A DNA stretch of 12,793 bases from CAZOLI01 sp964580675 (GTDB lineage: Bacteria; Planctomycetota; MHYJ01; CAYXQY01): contig CAZOLI010000053.1 of NCBI GenBank assembly GCA_964580675.1, positions 1 through 12,793 of the forward strand, written 5' to 3'. This document shows, piece after piece, positions 6,091-12,778 of the stretch. Position numbers and translations under genes: made by a program. The notes beneath the pieces are model-generated. The model was not told the origin of the DNA and made no database searches. It was given only the letters and a program-made list of their open reading frames with translations. Position 1 is the first letter of the stretch. Each line of letters opens with the position of its first letter.

Positions 6091-7179
6091 ATGAAAATGC
6101 AACACACCGATCCCGCTGGTACCTCAATTCGATTTGTTACGGTTCTGTCCTTACTATTTGTGTTTCTTTTTGCACCGCTCCTTGCGGCCCAGGAGCACGA
6201 GCACGTGGAGAGCGAGCACTTTGACGTGTATGCGAAGAAGAAAGAAACGGCCAAAAAACAGGTCAAACCGCTCGAGGAGATGGCGAAGCGGTTTGAGGAT
6301 CTGTTTGAAAAGGACGTCCCCCGGGGAGCCGTTGTGATGTTTACGGACTTTAGTGCAATACAGGACATGAGGTCCGTGAATCGGAAAAAGTATATGAAGA
6401 ACGGCGCGGAGTGGTTCTTCCCGTGGGTCAAGAACATTATGAGCGGGAAGATGAAGAAGAAAATGGACAAACTTCCCGATCGGATCAAGTCCAAGATGAA
6501 ACCCCTCACCCACGAAGCGGCGCACGTGCTGGCTCAGCACGTCTTTACCGATTTTTCGGAACAGGCAAAGAAAAAAGGCAAAACGTCCTACGGCACGCCG
6601 TTTCCGGACTGGTTTGACGAGGGCATTGCGGTGTATCACGAAACGGACTTCTTCCGGAAACAGCGGAAGAAAAACCTCCGGGAAAACCTCGACAGCATGA
6701 TTCCCCTGAAGGAGCTGTTTCAGATGGAACACCCCATCCACAAACAGATGAAGGGGAAGGATCATGGATCCGGACCCATTCGCGGCAGCAAACTGGAGGA
6801 CCCGCAAAAAGCCATGAAGTTTTACGCACAATCCTACGGGTTGTTCGTGTTCTTCCGGGAAATGGAAGGAAAGAAGTTTATCCGAACACTCGCGGAGGAA
6901 TTCCAGAAGGGGAAAGACATAGAGACCATTCTTGAGAAACACGCCGACAATCTTCCGTCGGATCTGGAAAAATTAAACAAACGGTGGACGGACTGGTGTA
7001 CTTCCTGGGTTCGACCGAAGGCCGAGGACGATGCCGGATCGAACGAGGAAAAGGCCGAGGAACATGACACCGAAAACGAAAAAAGCGACGGCCCGAAGAC
7101 CGAAAGCTCGGACGATGACGCCGACGAGAAAGAAGAAAACGACGGAGACAATGAGGACGGACGCCGGGACGTCTGGTAA
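6091..7179 (+). CDS. secreted zinc metallopeptidase of the MA clan (HEAAH gluzincin) with acidic tail
   Basis: The 362-residue product has a signal peptide (hydrophobic 14-33, cleavage near LAA-Q at 31-34). The catalytic motif LTHEAAHVL carries HExxH at 141-145, and the third zinc ligand is E177 in PDWFDEGIAVYHE, 32 residues after the second histidine. YAQSYGLFVFF at 245-255 matches the C-terminal helix region of peptidase MA-like (PF13485) and DUF1570-type proteins. The order and spacing fit a gluzincin peptidase acting outside the cytoplasm on an unknown substrate. The core is very lysine-rich (for example 159-164, 191-195). The last 50 residues (about 310-362) are almost wholly Asp/Glu/Lys/Ser and probably disordered. 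The start could equally be the second ATG two codons in; neither has a Shine-Dalgarno sequence. It ends 23 bases before a strong terminator and converges on the mgtE operon. Confidence 0.88.
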   Translation: MKMQHTDPAGTSIRFVTVLSLLFVFLFAPLLAAQEHEHVESEHFDVYAKKKETAKKQVKPLEEMAKRFEDLFEKDVPRGAVVMFTDFSAIQDMRSVNRKKYMKNGAEWFFPWVKNIMSGKMKKKMDKLPDRIKSKMKPLTHEAAHVLAQHVFTDFSEQAKKKGKTSYGTPFPDWFDEGIAVYHETDFFRKQRKKNLRENLDSMIPLKELFQMEHPIHKQMKGKDHGSGPIRGSKLEDPQKAMKFYAQSYGLFVFFREMEGKKFIRTLAEEFQKGKDIETILEKHADNLPSDLEKLNKRWTDWCTSWVRPKAEDDAGSNEEKAEEHDTENEKSDGPKTESSDDDADEKEENDGDNEDGRRDVW

Positions 7180-7201
7180 AAAAGTCGATGAGGAACAAAA
7201 G

Positions 7202-7238
7202 GCGAATCGCTCCGAAGCGGGGCGATTCGCTTTTTTTT
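7202..7238 (+). terminator. strong intrinsic terminator, probably bidirectional
   Basis: GCGAATCGC (7202-7210) and GCGATTCGC (7222-7230) form a perfect 9-bp stem with an 11-base loop, followed at once by eight T (7231-7238). An A run just before the left arm (7197-7200) gives a U tract to transcripts from the other strand, so it can also end the operon that finishes with mgtE at 7256. Confidence 0.92.
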
Positions 7239-7255
7239 ATGGAGAGAACGGAACC

Positions 7256-8632
7256 TCAGAGACCAAGAATCCAAACGGCCAGCGTGAAGTAAATGATCAG
7301 GCCGGTGGCATCCACGACGGTGGTGATGAGCGGGGCGGATATGACGGTGGGGTCGATGCCCACCCGGTGGGCGAGAATCGGGACCATCCCGGCGATGACG
7401 TTGGCCCAGGTGGTGATGAGGGGAAAGGAACACGCCACCACCAGGGCGATCCGGGGGTTCGGGGACCAGAAGATGCGCACAAAAAAGAACCCAACCACGC
7501 CCAGTACCGAACCCACCAGCAGGCCGGTGACGAACTCCCGGCCGATAACGCGAAAGATATCGCCCCATTTTACTTCTTCCAGGGCCAGCGCCCGGATGAC
7601 GGTTGTGACCGCCTGGGCTCCCGCATTTCCGCCGGTGCCGATCAAAAGCGGAATGAAGTACGAAAGGATGATGACTTTGTCCAGCTGGTTCTCGTAAGCC
7701 CCGATGACCGAACTGGTGAGCGTTCCTCCAACAAACAGGATCATCAACCAGCCGACCCGTTTCCAGGACATGCGGAAGATGGAGATGTCGAAGTACGGTC
7801 GTTTCAGTGGTTCGGATCCGCCCACCCGCTGGAAGTCCTCCGATGCTTCCGCCTCGGCCACGTCCATCAGGTCGTCGGCCGTGACGACGCCGAGAAGGGT
7901 TTCGTCTTTGTCCACGACCGGTAGAGAAAGAAGGTCGTATTTCTGAAGCAGCCGGGCCACTTCCTCCTGGTCCTGGTCGGGAGTAACACTTACCAGGTCC
8001 TTCTGTGAGATGTCCTTCAGTACGGTTTCCCCGGGCGAACTCAAGAGTTCCCGCATGGTGACGATGCCGGTTAACCGCTGGTTTTCGTCCACCAGATACA
8101 GGTAATACAGCTGCTCCGGTTCTTCCGCGATAACCCGCACCTGCCGGATGGCGTCCTCCACGGTGAGGTTTCGGGAAAGGTACGCGAAGTCGGTGGTCAT
8201 GATGGCGCCGGCCGTTTCCTCCGGGTACCGTGCCAGTTCCTGGATGTCCGCCTTTTCCGTGTCCGGCAGTCGATCCAGCAGGTCCTTCCGAACCTCTTCC
8301 GGAAGTTGTTTGATGATGTCCACCCGCTCGTCGGCGGCCATGTCCTCCAGCAGATCGGCTGCCTGCGCTCGGCTTAATTCAAGTATGATGTCACGCTGTT
8401 CGTGGTCCTCCAGCTGTTCGAGGGATTCGACCAGTTTCCGGGGTTCCACCAGAGAAACAAACGTCTCGATTTCCCCGGCGGAGAGATAACGTACAAGTTG
8501 GGCCAGGTCGGACGGATGGAGTTTCTCCACCGCGATCCGAAGAGATTCCGCATCCTCCCGTTCCAGGTCGTTCCGGATGTCCGGCAGGATGAGGTTGGAC
8601 AGTTGATCCATCGATTCCCGGGGGGTGTTCAT
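7256..8632 (-). CDS. mgtE: magnesium channel/transporter MgtE
   Basis: The 458-residue product has the full MgtE plan: a cytoplasmic superhelical N domain (about 10-140), two CBS domains (about 145-200 and 205-262), a plug-helix region, and five membrane helices (about 293-458). The pore motif GTGGNAGAQ is at 332-340, and the Mg-binding aspartate of the pore is D441 in TTVVDATG, equivalent to D432 of the Thermus thermophilus protein. In that family, Mg bound between the N and CBS domains closes the channel when internal Mg is high. The ATG overlaps the stop of the upstream gene by the four bases ATGA, so translation is probably coupled. I see no magnesium riboswitch; expression would follow the operon promoter near 11254-11282. 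It is the last gene, ending at the shared terminator. Confidence 0.97.
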   Translation of the reverse strand: MNTPRESMDQLSNLILPDIRNDLEREDAESLRIAVEKLHPSDLAQLVRYLSAGEIETFVSLVEPRKLVESLEQLEDHEQRDIILELSRAQAADLLEDMAADERVDIIKQLPEEVRKDLLDRLPDTEKADIQELARYPEETAGAIMTTDFAYLSRNLTVEDAIRQVRVIAEEPEQLYYLYLVDENQRLTGIVTMRELLSSPGETVLKDISQKDLVSVTPDQDQEEVARLLQKYDLLSLPVVDKDETLLGVVTADDLMDVAEAEASEDFQRVGGSEPLKRPYFDISIFRMSWKRVGWLMILFVGGTLTSSVIGAYENQLDKVIILSYFIPLLIGTGGNAGAQAVTTVIRALALEEVKWGDIFRVIGREFVTGLLVGSVLGVVGFFFVRIFWSPNPRIALVVACSFPLITTWANVIAGMVPILAHRVGIDPTVISAPLITTVVDATGLIIYFTLAVWILGL

Positions 8633-9825
8633 TCGTCTTGTTTCTTCATTTCCAGGTTCGTAAGGTAGGAGAATCGAACGGTATCCACCGGCCCGTCCGC
8701 CCGGAGTTGAATTATGTTCGGACGGGAGGAGTCTCCTGTTCGGTGTACCTTGAGCAGATTTCCGTCCGCGTCCTGTAGTTGCGGATCAATCAGACGCCGC
8801 TCGTCTCCGTTCTTCACCTGAATTTTCACGGTGGTTTTCCCGTTTTCTTCATCGTGACGGCATTCCTCAAGCCAAAAGGTGGCTCCGTTAATGTGTTGTT
8901 TTTCCCCGACCTCGTTCCGGGAGAACGAGACGGTCCGGGAGGAGGGAGAGAGCGAGAACGACACCGATCGTTCCGTCCAGCCGGTGGCGGCGTAGAGGAC
9001 GAATCGCGCCGGTTCCTTCCTGAAGACCAGATCCCGGTCAAACTCCAGGGCGACAACCGGCGGAAAGTACTCCACCTTCCTGTGAACCGGCTGGTTCTGC
9101 TCGTTTTCTCCACGTATACAGAGGAGGTCTTTGAGACCCTCCCGGACCTCCGTCCGGAACGTGGGAGGATCCTGTTCGTTTTCGGGTTCCCGTTGCGTTA
9201 ATTTTGCTTTGACCGTACCGGCCGCCAGGGTGGCCGGAAGTTCCGATCGGGCCACCTTCGATTGCCGGTGACCGTCGGGGACCCGGAACTGGACCGTTCC
9301 CTGTATCTGATCGATGTCCCGGAACCGGCTGCCGTCGGCGAGGGGAATGGAAACGGCATCGAGCGTCGGTGTCGTTTCCTTTTCCGTCTGCTGAAAATGG
9401 AGCCACTGTCGTTCGTTTTCGTTCTGGCCAAGCAGGGATTGGCCGTTCGAGTCGGTGATCGACGTCACCCGGAGAGAAGCAAGTCGCCGGAGAAGAGCTC
9501 CCCGTAAGTATGGCCGATCCGGAAGATGACCCACCCGAAGGCGCAGGAACAATTTCGGGTCCGAGGGGGGGCCGTCGAAGCGGTCCAACCGGAGGGCGAA
9601 AAGTGACGTGTTTCCCCATCCTCCGCCGTCAAACGAGGGGGTTTTCGATTGAAACGCGCGGAGGAAGGCGTTCTGTTCCTCCTCCGGGGATTGTTGATCA
9701 TCGGTGTTGTCTTCCTGAGCCGTTCCAGGAAAAATTGCTCCCGTGATCAGGACCACGAAAAGGATGCCATAAAGAGCTCGACGCATGAGCGTTTGGTGGT
9801 ATGTGCAGGTTTGTTTTTTGTTCAT
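8629..9825 (-). CDS. secreted or periplasmic protein of unknown function, middle gene of the apgM-mgtE operon
   Basis: I do not recognise a family for this protein of 398 residues. It has a hydrophobic signal segment (about 15-34, ending FPGTAQ), so the mature protein is extracytoplasmic. The body alternates short polar and hydrophobic stretches typical of beta-sandwich modules; two places read alike (LRVTSITDSNGQSLL at 118-132 and RLIDPQLQDADGNLL at 344-358), hinting at related modules at each end. Mature cysteines are few (C236 and C322), enough for one disulfide. Two starts are possible: the ATG at 9825, which has a weak GGGAAAA upstream, or the ATG at 9786 (13 codons in, MRRALYG), which gives a more usual signal peptide. 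It lies 18 bases after the phosphoglycerate mutase gene and shares ATGA with mgtE, so it is co-transcribed with both and may act with MgtE at the membrane; that is inference. Confidence 0.8.
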   Translation of the reverse strand: MNKKQTCTYHQTLMRRALYGILFVVLITGAIFPGTAQEDNTDDQQSPEEEQNAFLRAFQSKTPSFDGGGWGNTSLFALRLDRFDGPPSDPKLFLRLRVGHLPDRPYLRGALLRRLASLRVTSITDSNGQSLLGQNENERQWLHFQQTEKETTPTLDAVSIPLADGSRFRDIDQIQGTVQFRVPDGHRQSKVARSELPATLAAGTVKAKLTQREPENEQDPPTFRTEVREGLKDLLCIRGENEQNQPVHRKVEYFPPVVALEFDRDLVFRKEPARFVLYAATGWTERSVSFSLSPSSRTVSFSRNEVGEKQHINGATFWLEECRHDEENGKTTVKIQVKNGDERRLIDPQLQDADGNLLKVHRTGDSSRPNIIQLRADGPVDTVRFSYLTNLEMKKQDE

Positions 9826-9843
9826 GATTTTTCCCGAAAACGA

Positions 9844-11061
9844 TCAGGGCCCGAATTTGCTCTGTCGAGACGCATTGGACAGGGCGATGGACATCAGACG
9901 GGTGGCGGGGCCACTTCCGAGTGAGCCGTTCTGGGCCTCCAGTTCGTCGAAGGCCGTCGTTCGATCCCGACGGCAATGGTCCGAGGCCAGGAGCACCGGT
10001 ACGGGATGCCAGGAGTGCGAGGCCAGAGCGGCGGGGGAACTGTGGTCGGATCCGATCAACAATACGTCCGGTTCCAGGTCAAGCAGGTCCGGAAGCAGCC
10101 GATCCACCTCCTCAATAACCTTGATTTTGCCGTCCAGGTTGCCGTCCTCGCCGTAACTGTCCGTCTTCTTGATGTGGAGGTAAAAGAAGTTGTGTTCGTC
10201 CCAGCGGGATTTCACGAAATCGACTTCCGCCTCCCGGGAATCCGGAAACGTGTCCGGGGTGTCCATGCCCACAAGCCGGGCAAAACCGAGGTACATCGGA
10301 TACCGGGCCACCCCGAGTCCGTCCAGCTGAAACCGATCCTTCAGTGACGGAAGCGGCGCGTATCGATCGTAACCCCTCGTAATGATCATGTTGGCCGTTG
10401 ATTCCGACGAGAGAATTGACCGCACCTGGTCCAGGACCGATCGAACCAGTTCGGCCGTGCGTTCGGAGGCCTCGTCGTTTGCCTCCATTGGCTGCGGCGG
10501 AACCCCGTTCCGGTGCGGATCGGTGTCCGGCAGGTTGCCGCCGAGGCCGTCTCCCCGAAGCACCAGAAGGGCCCGGTGTTCACTGACGGTTTGAAAGAAA
10601 AATTCCCCGTCGAAGTCCAATTCCACATTTTTTCGAATGTTCTCACAGAGCCGCTGGTTTTCCTCCGTCGAGATGCGCCCCGCCCGGCGGTCCGTTACGA
10701 CCCCATCCTCGTCTACGGTACAGAAATTGACCCGGGCCGCCACGTCCCGATCGGTCAGGTCAAAACCGATGCCGAGGGCGGAAACAATGCCACGGCCGAT
10801 CAGGTTCTCCACCGGATCGTAACCGAACAGGGCCAGATGGCCCGCCGGCGAACCCGGGGTTATGCCCGGGGCCACCGGGTCGGCGAGTCCCGTGCAGTGC
10901 TTCTCGGCGAGTCGATCCATGTTCGGGGTCTCCGCTTCCATCAGGGCACTTCCCCGACCGTCCGGGTGCTGAATACCGCCGAGTCCGTCCATGACGAGAA
11001 ACAATATTCGGGTGTCCGCGTCCACCGTTAAATCATCCGGTAATGCTGGTGTTTGGGTCAT
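9844..11061 (-). CDS. apgM: 2,3-bisphosphoglycerate-independent phosphoglycerate mutase, archaeal type
   Basis: This enzyme of the alkaline phosphatase superfamily interconverts 3- and 2-phosphoglycerate in glycolysis without 2,3-bisphosphoglycerate. The 405-residue product fits the ApgM length. Visible motifs are LVMDGLGG with metal ligand D25, ETPNMDRLAE (44-53), the nucleophile S71 in ITPGSPAGHLALFGYDP, GDGLGGNLPDTDP (170-182), HIKKTDSYGEDGN (296-308) with D301, SDHSSP with D339 and H340, and SHSWHPVPVLL with a histidine at 349. One position is unusual: the histidine four residues after D301 in classical iPGM/ApgM (TDxxGH) is E305 here. The ATG at 11061 is preferred; a TTG at 11106 would add 15 residues unlike the family. 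It is the first gene of the operon with the secreted protein and mgtE. A related role, such as the proposed homoserine-kinase subgroup of ApgM proteins, is not excluded. Confidence 0.9.
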   Translation of the reverse strand: MTQTPALPDDLTVDADTRILFLVMDGLGGIQHPDGRGSALMEAETPNMDRLAEKHCTGLADPVAPGITPGSPAGHLALFGYDPVENLIGRGIVSALGIGFDLTDRDVAARVNFCTVDEDGVVTDRRAGRISTEENQRLCENIRKNVELDFDGEFFFQTVSEHRALLVLRGDGLGGNLPDTDPHRNGVPPQPMEANDEASERTAELVRSVLDQVRSILSSESTANMIITRGYDRYAPLPSLKDRFQLDGLGVARYPMYLGFARLVGMDTPDTFPDSREAEVDFVKSRWDEHNFFYLHIKKTDSYGEDGNLDGKIKVIEEVDRLLPDLLDLEPDVLLIGSDHSSPAALASHSWHPVPVLLASDHCRRDRTTAFDELEAQNGSLGSGPATRLMSIALSNASRQSKFGP

Positions 11062-11179
11062 TTCTGAAGATGAAAATTCAACGACTGTGGGAGATTTGAC
11101 GAACAAGGTTCGGAAGAAGGCAAAGCCGGCACTCGGGCCCGGCCGTCGAGATTTTCCGGGTATGGCTCCGGCCCGTAGA

Positions 11180-11194
11180 TCAGGTTACACCTGA
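11180..11194. repeat. 15-base dyad TCAGGT-TAC-ACCTGA in the apgM leader
   Basis: Perfect six-base inverted arms around a 3-base centre, about 55 bases downstream of the predicted apgM transcription start and 120 bases before the ATG. The tight spacing looks like a protein-binding site. No regulator is identified. Confidence 0.35.
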
Positions 11195-11234
11195 ATGTCG
11201 AACCGTGTCCGGCGTTTCGCCGTTACCGGGCAGA

Positions 11235-11248
11235 GATCTGTTCAGATC
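11235..11248. promoter_or_regulatory. operator-like dyad GATCTG-TT-CAGATC at the apgM operon start point
   Basis: Perfect six-base arms separated by TT cover the predicted +1 of the minus-strand promoter at 11254-11282. A repressor bound here would block transcription of apgM, the secreted protein gene and mgtE. No regulator gene is in the window. Confidence 0.45.
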
Positions 11249-11253
11249 CCCGC

Positions 11254-11282
11254 ATTATATCAGTCTATCCGGGACCGAACAA
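11254..11282 (-). promoter_or_regulatory. sigma70-type promoter for the apgM-mgtE operon
   Basis: Read on the minus strand, TTGTTC (11282-11277) and a perfect TATAAT (11259-11254) are separated by 17 bases. The start would be near 11247, leaving a leader of about 185 nt before the ATG at 11061. Confidence 0.5.
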
Positions 11283-11361
11283 CGGCCCTGAAACCGGAAT
11301 GGCCGGTCGATCATCGGGTTATCGGAAAAACGGAGAAGCCCCATTTGGAACCGGAAAATCA

Positions 11362-11390
11362 TTGATTTTATTGCTGGATCGGTTTATAAA
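11362..11390 (+). promoter_or_regulatory. sigma70-type promoter for rnc
   Basis: TTGATT (11362-11367) and TATAAA (11385-11390) are separated by exactly 17 bases, with four and five of six consensus matches; the best-looking promoter in the window. It would give rnc a leader of about 290 nt. Confidence 0.55.
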
Positions 11391-11501
11391 AACTATGATT
11401 GAAGGCTTGATGGATCGAGTGGCGAAAACGCTGGATGATCGACTCGCTCGAAATGGCGACCCCCACCGTCAGCGGTTGAGGATCGGTTGTCGGACCTGAA
11501 T

Positions 11502-11544
11502 GAACGACCGGCGGACGATCCCCCACCGCCGACCGGTGTTGTTC
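11502..11544 (+). promoter_or_regulatory. GC-rich hairpin in the rnc leader
   Basis: GAACGAC (11502-11508) pairs with GTTGTTC (11538-11544) with one G-T pair, and GGCGG (11510-11514) pairs with CCGCC (11526-11530) inside it, leaving an asymmetric internal loop. It would form a rod of about 12 pairs in RNA. No T run follows, so it is not an intrinsic terminator. A double-stranded leader element ahead of the gene for a double-strand-specific RNase suggests self-cleavage control, as in E. coli; this is inference. Confidence 0.35.
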
Positions 11545-11685
11545 CCACCGGGCGTTGTCTCGGTCTGTTCCAGCTTTGTCGGTCTGGCCGTTTTATTTGT
11601 CCATCCTGACCGGGCCGTACCCTCCGTTCCATCAGATGTTTCCGTCCCGGATTGACCGTCCCTTTTGATCTTCTGGATGTAGACC

Positions 11686-12396
11686 ATGAATAACCTGAAG
11701 GAATCCCTTTCCGACGACGACCTGGAGGAACTGGAGGGGCATCTGAATTACAGGTTCACCGATCGTTCGCTCCTCAACCAGGCACTGACCCACTCCTCGA
11801 TGACCCACATGGGTCACGAAAGCAACGAACGTCTGGAGTTTCTCGGGGACGCGGTTCTGGAAGCGGTGATGTGTGATTACCTGTACCGGACGTATCCGAA
11901 CCTTCCCGAAGGACGACTTTCGGAAATTCGGTCGGTTGTGGTGAGTTCCGGTCAGCTGAAGGAAGCGGCCCGGGAACTGAAACTGAACAGATACTGTCTC
12001 GTTTCGCGGGGTATTCGGAAGAAAGACAGGATTCCCGATTCCATCATGGCAAATCTGTTCGAGGCGGTGGTGGCGGCCATATATCTGGACAGCGACCTTG
12101 ACGCGTCAAGGGAATTTATCCTGGCAAACCTGGAGAACCGGGTGGGAAAAGTGGAGGAAGGACAGCACGACCTCGATTACAAATCGCTCCTCCAGCAGTT
12201 TACTCAGAAAAAATGGAACCGCATCCCCCATTATCGCATCACGTCCGAGGAAGGCCCGGACCACGACAAGGAGTTTGAGGCCATCGTGCTGGTACGGGGC
12301 GATGAGTATGGACCGGGTACCGGTTCCTCAAAACAGGAAGCCGAACAGGAAGCCGCCCGTATAGCGGCCGAAGAACTCGAGGTGGAGGAAGAATGA
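11686..12396 (+). CDS. rnc: ribonuclease III
   Basis: RNase III cuts double-stranded RNA in rRNA precursors and structured mRNAs. The 236-residue product has the nuclease domain (about 11-152) with the signature NERLEFLGDAVLE (E51, D55) and the second metal-binding segment IMANLFEAVVAAIYLD (E126), then a double-stranded RNA-binding domain (about 163-232) ending with the GTGSSKQEAEQEAA helix. Length and domain order are normal. At the position of E. coli D114 (ADTVEA) there is N123 (ANLFEA), so one of the conserved acidic side chains is amidated while E126 and D55 remain. The ATG at 11686 has only a weak GGA upstream. Transcription probably starts near 11397, far upstream, with no gene between. 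Monocistronic as far as seen; it converges on the small gene at 12485. Confidence 0.97.
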   Translation: MNNLKESLSDDDLEELEGHLNYRFTDRSLLNQALTHSSMTHMGHESNERLEFLGDAVLEAVMCDYLYRTYPNLPEGRLSEIRSVVVSSGQLKEAARELKLNRYCLVSRGIRKKDRIPDSIMANLFEAVVAAIYLDSDLDASREFILANLENRVGKVEEGQHDLDYKSLLQQFTQKKWNRIPHYRITSEEGPDHDKEFEAIVLVRGDEYGPGTGSSKQEAEQEAARIAAEELEVEEE

Positions 12397-12484
12397 TGTC
12401 CCGTGCATCATGCATTGATCCCTCCGGAAACCGACGATGACCGCGGCTGCCGGTAATTCCGTCCCCTCGGCGTCGTCGTTGTAG

Positions 12485-12778
12485 TTATTGATCCTTCCGT
12501 TCCGAGACCACGGACCCGTCTTTCTCAAATTTGATCACCAGCTTTTCGGCGGGCCCCGCCGTTCCGAGATCCGTTTTCGTTCGCCGGTCGTGGTCCGGGC
12601 CAAATGTCACCTTCTCCACCCGAACCTCGCTCGTGTTCTGTATGAGCGTTTTGAGACCACCCGACTCGAGTGATAACGACTGTTGGTAGGTGCCGCCGTC
12701 CACGTCCATTTTGATTTCGATGTTCGTAAGATCCTGTCCGGAGTTGTTTTTGAAGACGAGCTTGGGTGATTTGACCAT
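12485..12778 (-). CDS. small hypothetical protein, possibly incomplete at the 5' end
   Basis: A 97-residue frame from the ATG at 12778 to TAA at 12485. I do not recognise a family. The sequence alternates hydrophobic and polar residues (KLVFKNNSGQDLTNIEIKMD, RVEKVTFG, KLVIKFEKDG) in the manner of a small beta-sandwich, and resembles in style domains built on NNSGxxLTNIxI strands. The frame stays open through the last 15 bases of the window upstream of this ATG, so the true start, and perhaps a signal peptide, may lie outside. It is separated from the convergent rnc by 88 bases, in which only weak inverted repeats (for example TGATG/CATCA at 12396-12412) are seen and no strong terminator. Confidence 0.6.
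   Translation of the reverse strand: MVKSPKLVFKNNSGQDLTNIEIKMDVDGGTYQQSLSLESGGLKTLIQNTSEVRVEKVTFGPDHDRRTKTDLGTAGPAEKLVIKFEKDGSVVSERKDQ

Larger units (their letters stand above)
11062..11685. other. 624-base divergent control region between the apgM operon and rnc
   Basis: No convincing protein gene. It holds two divergent sigma70-type promoters (11254-11282 minus, 11362-11390 plus), a dyad at the predicted minus start (11235-11248), a second dyad TCAGGT-TAC-ACCTGA (11180-11194) in the apgM leader, and a long rnc leader (about 11397-11685) with a GC-rich hairpin near 11502-11544 and the direct repeat CGGTCTG at 11561 and 11580. A 34-codon frame (11395-11499) begins at the predicted rnc transcription start and is discussed as a finding. 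Confidence 0.6.

Noticed and set aside
5946..6509. 187-codon minus-strand frame with hydrophobic stretches
   Set aside because: The hydrophobic parts are the complement of the lysine-rich and signal-peptide codons of the metallopeptidase gene.
7031..7924. 297-codon plus-strand frame
   Set aside because: Crosses the acidic-tail codons, the strong terminator and the antisense of mgtE; translation is low-complexity and polar.
11062..11247. Magnesium riboswitch for the operon containing mgtE
   Set aside because: The leader is long enough, but I could not find the multi-helix M-box core; mgtE is also the last gene, far from this leader.
11393..11632. 79-codon minus-strand frame in the rnc leader
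   Set aside because: Arg/Gly/Ser-rich translation typical of antisense GC-rich sequence; no start signal.
12396..12484. Terminator between rnc and the convergent small gene
   Set aside because: Only weak 5-base inverted repeats are present and no T run follows on either strand.
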